From positions 55,340 through 119,339 of the forward strand of contig JACQZU010000016.1 in assembly GCA_016213735.1 (NCBI GenBank): a stretch of 64,000 nucleotides of DNA, in the 5' to 3' direction. The notes under the pieces are model-generated. The model saw only the letters and a list, made by a program, of their open reading frames with translations, did not search any database and had not been told where the DNA came from. A program made the translations under genes and the position numbers. Below are positions 59,963-64,000 of this stretch, piece by piece; positions within the stretch are counted from its first letter, which is position 1; every line of letters starts with the position of its first letter. The DNA comes from Acidobacteriota bacterium. GTDB taxonomy: Bacteria; Acidobacteriota; Holophagae; Holophagales; Holophagaceae.

Positions 59963-61440
59963 TGGAGCGCCGCTGGAAGCCCTGGCTCACCGCCGCCCTC
60001 CTGGGCCTGGCGGCCCTGCTGCCCTATGCCGTGGGACGCCTCGCCCGCTACCGGATGAGCCACCGGGAGCAGCTGCTGGAACGCTTCGTGGATCCGCTTC
60101 GCGGGAAACCCAGAAGCTCCCTCCTGCGCCGGGAAGGGACCGACCCGGCCCAGAGCCCCGCTCCGGCGCCAGGTCCGGGCCCGGCCCCTCTCCCTTCCCC
60201 CGCCCCTGCCCCCGCCCTCCCCAGACCCAAGGCAGGCGCCTCCCTCCCCCCGGAGGCCCACGGCTCGATCTTCCTTTCGGACCCCCAAAACGAATTGCTC
60301 CGTTTCCAGGAGGCCCTGGCCCGCGTGGAGGGCGGGGCGGACCTGGCGCGGGTCCTCCACTTCGGGGACTCGGTGGTCACGGGGGACCTCATCACCGGAG
60401 AAGCCCGGGCCCGGCTGCAGCGGCGCTTCGGGAACGGCGGCCCCGGATGGATCTATCTCCAGCGCCCCTGGGAGTGGTACGGCCGTCCCGGCCTGACGCT
60501 GAAGGGCAGCGGCTGGCGGATCCAGGCCCCCATGCTCACCGCGCGGAAGGACCACCTCTACGGCCTCGGGGGGCTCGCCTTCCAGACGGCCGGCGGGGCG
60601 GAAACCCTCCTGGGCCTTCCCCCGTCCGAGCCCTTTTCCGTGCTGGAACTGCACCTGCTGCCCCAGCCCCGGGGGGGCCGCCTTCAGATCCAGGTGGACC
60701 GCGCCGTGGACCTGGAGGTGGACTGTGCCGGGGAGGGCGGTGAAGCGCGGAAGGTGCTTCCCCTGCCCGCGGACGCCCCCCATGCCCTGCGCCTCCGGGC
60801 GAAGGGGGAGGTCCTCCTGCACGGCCTGGTGCTGGAGCGCCCGGGGCCGGGGGTGGTCTACGACGCCATCGGTTCCAACGGCGGCACGGTGCGATTCCTG
60901 GCCTCCATCGAGGCCGGCCACTGGATCCAAGCCCTCCGCCTCCGCCGTCCCGACCTGGTGGTGCTGGCCTTCGGCACCAACGAAGTGGGCTACTACAACA
61001 TCCCGGGCCCGGCCTACGCCGCCGACTACCGGGAATTGGTGCGCCGCATCCGGGAGGCCCTGCCCAGGGCCAGCATCCTGGTGATGGGCCCCATGGACCG
61101 CGGGGAGCGGCGTCCGGAGGGCGGCGTCGGGAGCATGCCCAATCTCCTCCGGATCGTCGAGGCCCAGAAGAGGATCGCCGCCGACCTGGGTCTGGCCTTC
61201 TTCGACACCTTCCGGGCCATGGGTGGGGAGGGGGCCGCCGGGCGCTGGTACCAGGCCTCCCCGCGCCTGATGACCGGCGACTTCACCCATCCCACCCGCG
61301 CCGGCGCGGACCGGATCGCCGCCCTCCTGGTGGACGCCCTGACGCGAAAGTACCAAGCCTGGCGGGGCGAGGTGGAACCGGTCCCGGGGCGGGAAGCCCC
61401 GCGTCCTACCGGGCCTCCACCAGCATCCCCCCCCAACTGA
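59962..61440 (+). CDS. Membrane-anchored SGNH/GDSL hydrolase 3
   Basis: A 492-residue protein starting in the MBOAT stop (TGATG). One N-terminal helix (LTAALLGLAALLPYAVG) is followed by a Pro/Ala-rich stretch (about 65-95) and an SGNH domain with block I GDSVVTGDL, that is without the usual His after GDS, GTNEVGYYN near residue 340 and Asp-His in TGDFTHPTRAG near 442. It shares the GNGGPGWIYLQRPW region with its two relatives, so three SGNH paralogues lie around one MBOAT. Its 3' end overlaps the convergent FabH-like gene by 35 nt. Confidence 0.85.
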   Translation: MERRWKPWLTAALLGLAALLPYAVGRLARYRMSHREQLLERFVDPLRGKPRSSLLRREGTDPAQSPAPAPGPGPAPLPSPAPAPALPRPKAGASLPPEAHGSIFLSDPQNELLRFQEALARVEGGADLARVLHFGDSVVTGDLITGEARARLQRRFGNGGPGWIYLQRPWEWYGRPGLTLKGSGWRIQAPMLTARKDHLYGLGGLAFQTAGGAETLLGLPPSEPFSVLELHLLPQPRGGRLQIQVDRAVDLEVDCAGEGGEARKVLPLPADAPHALRLRAKGEVLLHGLVLERPGPGVVYDAIGSNGGTVRFLASIEAGHWIQALRLRRPDLVVLAFGTNEVGYYNIPGPAYAADYRELVRRIREALPRASILVMGPMDRGERRPEGGVGSMPNLLRIVEAQKRIAADLGLAFFDTFRAMGGEGAAGRWYQASPRLMTGDFTHPTRAGADRIAALLVDALTRKYQAWRGEVEPVPGREAPRPTGPPPASPPN

Positions 61441-62332
61441 ACCCGGCCCCGAAGGCCGCCAGGAGACCGAGGGAGCCGAAATGGAAGCGGCCCTCCTTCC
61501 AGGCCTCGGCGGCGGCGATGAGCACCGAGGCCGCGGAAGTGTTGCCGTAGCGGTGCAGGGTGATGGGCACCTTTGAGGCCTCCACCCCCAGGGTCCTCGC
61601 CACCTGCCGGAGGAGATTCAGGTTGGCCTGGTGGAACACGAAGAGGTCCACCTCGCCCGTGCGCCTTCCCGCCCGGGCGAGGAGGGTCTCCACCGTGGCC
61701 ACGAGCTTCCGGTTGGCCTGCATGATCACCGTGCGGCCGTTCATCTTCAGTGGACCGCCGCTGTCCAGGCAAAGGTCGGAGGCGAAATCCCCGTCGGCGG
61801 CCCACAGGGCCTCCAGAATCTCCAGGGGACCCTCTGCGGGCGACACCACCGCGGCTCCGGCCCCATCGCCGAAGAGGATGGCCGTTTCCTTCACGAAATC
61901 CCGCTGAACGATGTCGCTCATCCGCTCGGCGCCCACCGCCAGGACGGGTCCATAGGCGCGGCACAATTCACGGGCCAGGCAAAGGGCCACCATGCCGCCG
62001 CTGCTGGCCAGGTGCACGTCGAAGGCGGGGATGCCGGGGCAGCCCAGGCGCCGCTGGAGCTCCGCGGAGACTCCAGGGAACTGGCGCTGGGGGGTGCCCG
62101 TGCCCAGGATGATCGCTCCGAGGTCGCCGGGGCGCAGCCCTCCGGCGGAGAGGGCCTCCCGGGCCGCGCCCTCGGCCAGGTCCACCACGGTCTCCTCCTG
62201 CGCCCAGCGCCGCTCCCGGATCCCGCAGGCCTCCAGGATCCACCCCGGCTCCACCCCCAGGCGTTCCGCCAGTTCTTCGTGCGTCACCACCCGCGGGGGC
62301 AGGCAGGCTCCGAAGCCCAGGATGGATGGCAT
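61406..62332 (-). CDS. FabH-like (KAS III) protein with Cys-to-Ser active site
   Basis: A 308-residue thiolase-fold protein of the ketoacyl-ACP synthase III family, starting at ATG 62330-62332 inside the ACP stop. The His and Asn of the triad are kept: FHQANLNLL (His234) and YGNTSAAS (Asn264). The nucleophile loop is AFDVHLASSGG, where FabH has a Cys four residues after the FDV Val; here that position is Ser110. Without Cys, normal condensation is unlikely. The protein may be an acyltransferase like DpsC-type KAS III homologues that also use Ser, or a chain-loading enzyme. Coupling to an ACP suggests that it acts on that carrier. Confidence 0.88.
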   Translation of the reverse strand: MPSILGFGACLPPRVVTHEELAERLGVEPGWILEACGIRERRWAQEETVVDLAEGAAREALSAGGLRPGDLGAIILGTGTPQRQFPGVSAELQRRLGCPGIPAFDVHLASSGGMVALCLARELCRAYGPVLAVGAERMSDIVQRDFVKETAILFGDGAGAAVVSPAEGPLEILEALWAADGDFASDLCLDSGGPLKMNGRTVIMQANRKLVATVETLLARAGRRTGEVDLFVFHQANLNLLRQVARTLGVEASKVPITLHRYGNTSAASVLIAAAEAWKEGRFHFGSLGLLAAFGAGFSWGGMLVEAR

Positions 62333-62568
62333 CAGGCTTTCCGGGAGGCGACGTAGGCGGCGATCTTGGAGAGGCTCTCGAACTTCCGGGGGAGCATGTC
62401 CTCGTCCGGAACCTTTAGGGCGAAGCGCGCTTCCAACTGTGCGACGAGGTCCATGACCCCGAAGGAGTCGATCACCCCTGCCTCGAAGAGGGAGGCCTCC
62501 GGGTCCTCGGGGAGGGGCGCCTGGGCCAGCGCCGCCACAAGTGCGCGAATGTCGTCCAGGGTGTTCAT
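62332..62568 (-). CDS. Acyl carrier protein
   Basis: A 78-residue carrier protein. The phosphopantetheine attachment site is the Ser in GVIDSFGVMDLV; the DSF form resembles DltC-type carriers more than the DSL of fatty-acid ACP. The sequence is acidic and all-helical with the usual length. Its stop overlaps the start of the FabH-like gene by one base, so both are made together. It is a specialised carrier, probably serving the convergent acyl-transfer genes. Confidence 0.88.
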   Translation of the reverse strand: MNTLDDIRALVAALAQAPLPEDPEASLFEAGVIDSFGVMDLVAQLEARFALKVPDEDMLPRKFESLSKIAAYVASRKA

Positions 62569-62659
62569 CCATGCCGCCTTTCTCCTTCACTGTATCGCCT
62601 CCGAGCGGGGAGCAGGCCCGGGCGGGCGGGGATGCTCCCAACAACTCCCCGGGGCGGCC

Positions 62660-62687
62660 TTGCCCTCCCCCCCGACCCACCTACACT
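62660..62687 (+). promoter_or_regulatory. Promoter of the PstS-like gene
   Basis: A -35 TTGCCC (62660-62665) and -10 TACACT (62682-62687) are 16 nt apart. Transcription should begin near 62694, leaving a leader of about 86 nt before the ATG at 62780. Confidence 0.5.
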
Positions 62688-62779
62688 GGGGAACGATCCT
62701 TTCCCCCTTTTCCAGTGTGATTTCCTCGGGCCCGGGACCTTTCCCTCCAGCCCCCGCGGTTCCTTTGCAGGAAGCCTCC

Positions 62780-63754
62780 ATGCGCCGTGTCCTTCCATCG
62801 CTCCTGGCCGCGACCCTTCTCTGGGCCCAGGGTCCACAGCTCCAGTACGTTCCCAAGGCGGACCCGAGCCTCCCTCGCTACCAGCCTGGCACCGCGCTTG
62901 AGGAGATCCTCGAGGCCACGGGGACCGACGGCATGACAGACGTCTGGGAGGAGTGGAAGCAGGCTTTTTCCGCCTTCCATCCCCAGGCCAAATACCGGGT
63001 GAACCACACCCTGACGAAGACGGCCATCGAGGCCATGATGCAGGGGAAGTCCCAGCTGATCTACCTCGCCCGGGAGATGAGCATCGACGAGATCCAGGCC
63101 TTCGAGCGGAAATTCGGGTACACCCCCACCAAGATCATCGCCTGCTACGACGCCTTCATCGTCTTCGTGAACGGGGGCAATCCCCTCAAGGACATCAGCA
63201 TGGAGCAGCTGGACGCGCTGCTCTCGACCACCCGGAAGGTCGGCCACCCGACTTCCATCGACACCTGGGGGGACCTGGACGTGCGCGGGGCCCTGGCGCG
63301 GCGACCCATCAACGTCTACATCCGTGCCGAGGGCACCGCCACCCGCGCCGTCCTGAAGGACCTCCTCCTGCTGAAGGGCACCTTCAAGGCCGGCCTCCTC
63401 GATCGCCCCGACTTCCCGAGCATCGCGGACGCGGTGGTGACCGACGCCGCCGGCATCGGGATCGCCGGCCTCGCCCACTGGTACTCCCGGAACCGGACGC
63501 TGGCGGTGGCGCCTCCCCAGTCCCGAAGCGCCCTCATGCCCTCCCAGGACAACGTGACTTCGGGACGCTATCCCCTCGCGCGGACCTACTACTTCTACCT
63601 CAACCGTCCTCCGGGAAAGTCCCTGCCGGCCCCCATCCAGGAGTTCCTCCAGTTCCTCCTGTCCCTGGACGGCCAGCAGGCGGTGGCGGTGGCCTCGCTC
63701 TATCCCGTTCCCGCCGAGATCATCCAGGCAAACCGCCGCCGGATCCGAAACTGA
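62780..63754 (+). CDS. PstS-like periplasmic substrate-binding protein
   Basis: A 324-residue exported binding protein. The signal peptide (MRRVLPSLLAATLLWAQG) is followed by a type-2 periplasmic-binding fold of the phosphate ABC-transporter kind: FVNGGNPLKDISMEQLDALL and IRAEGTATRAVLKDLLLL are family hallmarks. A start at the ATG following GGAAGCC is supported by the signal peptide. The usual pstCAB genes are not beside it; it may be a single-gene unit that senses or binds phosphate or another oxyanion. Confidence 0.8.
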   Translation: MRRVLPSLLAATLLWAQGPQLQYVPKADPSLPRYQPGTALEEILEATGTDGMTDVWEEWKQAFSAFHPQAKYRVNHTLTKTAIEAMMQGKSQLIYLAREMSIDEIQAFERKFGYTPTKIIACYDAFIVFVNGGNPLKDISMEQLDALLSTTRKVGHPTSIDTWGDLDVRGALARRPINVYIRAEGTATRAVLKDLLLLKGTFKAGLLDRPDFPSIADAVVTDAAGIGIAGLAHWYSRNRTLAVAPPQSRSALMPSQDNVTSGRYPLARTYYFYLNRPPGKSLPAPIQEFLQFLLSLDGQQAVAVASLYPVPAEIIQANRRRIRN

Positions 63755-63800
63755 GCCGGGTCCAAGGGGTCTCGCCCTCCCTCCCCCGCGGTCTTCCGGC

Positions 63801-63829
63801 TTGGCGGGGATCCCCCCCCGTGCTAGGCT
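63801..63829 (+). promoter_or_regulatory. Promoter of tRNA-Ser
   Basis: TTGGCG (63801-63806) and TAGGCT (63824-63829) are spaced by exactly 17 nt. Initiation near 63836 gives a precursor with a 5' leader of about 27 nt. Confidence 0.7.
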
Positions 63830-63862
63830 TGGCGGTTCCTGCGCCCGCAGGACCCACGCCCC

Positions 63863-63953
63863 GGAGAGTTGTCCGAGTGGCTGAAGGAGCACGACTGGAA
63901 ATCGTGTGTAGGTCAAAAGCCTACCGAGGGTTCGAATCCCTCACTCTCCGCCA
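63863..63953 (+). tRNA. tRNA-Ser (anticodon GGA)
   Basis: The acceptor arms GGAGAGT (63863-63869) and ACTCTCC (63943-63949) pair perfectly, followed by the discriminator G and an encoded CCA (63951-63953). The anticodon stem CACGA/TCGTG holds the loop CTGGAAA, with GGA reading UCC and UCU. A long variable arm (GTAGG/CCTAC) is diagnostic of a class II tRNA, and the T arm GAGGG-TTCGAAT-CCCTC is intact. Confidence 0.98.
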
Positions 63954-63957
63954 CCAG

Positions 63958-63982
63958 CGCCCCGCCACGCGGGGCGTTTTTT
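63958..63982 (+). terminator. Terminator after tRNA-Ser
   Basis: CGCCCCGC (63958-63965) and GCGGGGCG (63969-63976) form an 8-bp stem with a CAC loop, followed by six T residues. A classical factor-independent terminator starting 5 nt after the CCA. Confidence 0.95.
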
Positions 63983-64000
63983 ATTGGCGGAGCGTGAGGG

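Noticed and set aside
63863..63953. tRNA-Ser as a phage or island attachment site
   Set aside because: The tRNA is complete, has its own terminator, and no integrase gene or repeated 3' tRNA fragment was seen within the window.

Overview
The window comes from a very GC-rich bacterial chromosome (roughly two thirds G+C or more by eye), densely packed, with genes on both strands, many 1-4 nt stop/start overlaps and mostly clear AGGAG-type ribosome binding sites. Multihaem c-type cytochromes, a CbcL-like quinol oxidoreductase, a Psr/Phs-type molybdoenzyme, many PAS/HEAT/DUF4388 signalling proteins and several -10 boxes of the type TAGAAT/TACAAT/TAGGCT suggest an anaerobic or facultative respirer. 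I would guess Acidobacteriota, class Holophagae (Geothrix/Holophaga relatives); that placement is inference, not demonstrated. I saw no IS element, prophage or CRISPR array.

Layout: (1) 1-7 kb: a coupled signalling operon (HD hydrolase, two paralogous HEAT-repeat proteins, a histidine kinase, a HAD phosphatase), then a FluC/CrcB fluoride channel. (2) 7.4-12.9 kb: an S9 peptidase, a hybrid histidine kinase and radA with a leaderless-type promoter. (3) 12.9-31.2 kb: the most distinctive part, a sulfur/redox island. A minus-strand operon runs from a small cytochrome c through an outer-membrane barrel protein, a molybdopterin oxidoreductase with its FeS and NrfD-type subunits, and a TorD chaperone, to a secreted protein that joins one c-haem site to three rhodanese modules. 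Divergent from it, across an AT-rich island, a plus-strand operon encodes an ArsR regulator, a TolC/adaptor/RND efflux pump, DUF2892 and DUF6132 membrane proteins, thioredoxin, rhodanese, DUF302 and OsmC proteins. A second, paralogous arsR at 13.3 kb carries almost the same 20-bp promoter-proximal sequence as the first, tying both ends together. (4) 31.2-45.7 kb: mostly housekeeping (YicC, a propeller-GGDEF sensor, threonine aldolase, UppP, NatAB, YvcK, DUF4388 protein, methyltransferase, ferredoxin). (5) 45.8-50.8 kb: a divergent quinol-oxidising cytochrome pair (11 c-haem sites plus b-type membrane domain; hexahaem NapC/NirT-like) and an OmpA protein. (6) 50.9-55.7 kb: tyrosine phenol-lyase with an Lrp regulator, a DUF2911/TPR protein and PepD. 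(7) 55.8-62.6 kb: a coupled SGNH-SGNH-MBOAT-SGNH operon facing an ACP and a FabH-like protein whose catalytic Cys is Ser, together looking like an acyl-transfer system for the cell envelope. (8) 62.7-64 kb: a PstS-like binding protein and tRNA-Ser(GGA) with promoter and terminator.

The main proposal is that 12.9-31.2 kb is one sulfane-sulfur regulon: periplasmic rhodaneses and cytochromes feed or drain a polysulfide/thiosulfate-reductase-like enzyme, while the ArsR-controlled pump, thioredoxin, rhodanese and OsmC proteins handle reactive sulfur in the cell. Substrates cannot be read from sequence and remain hypotheses.
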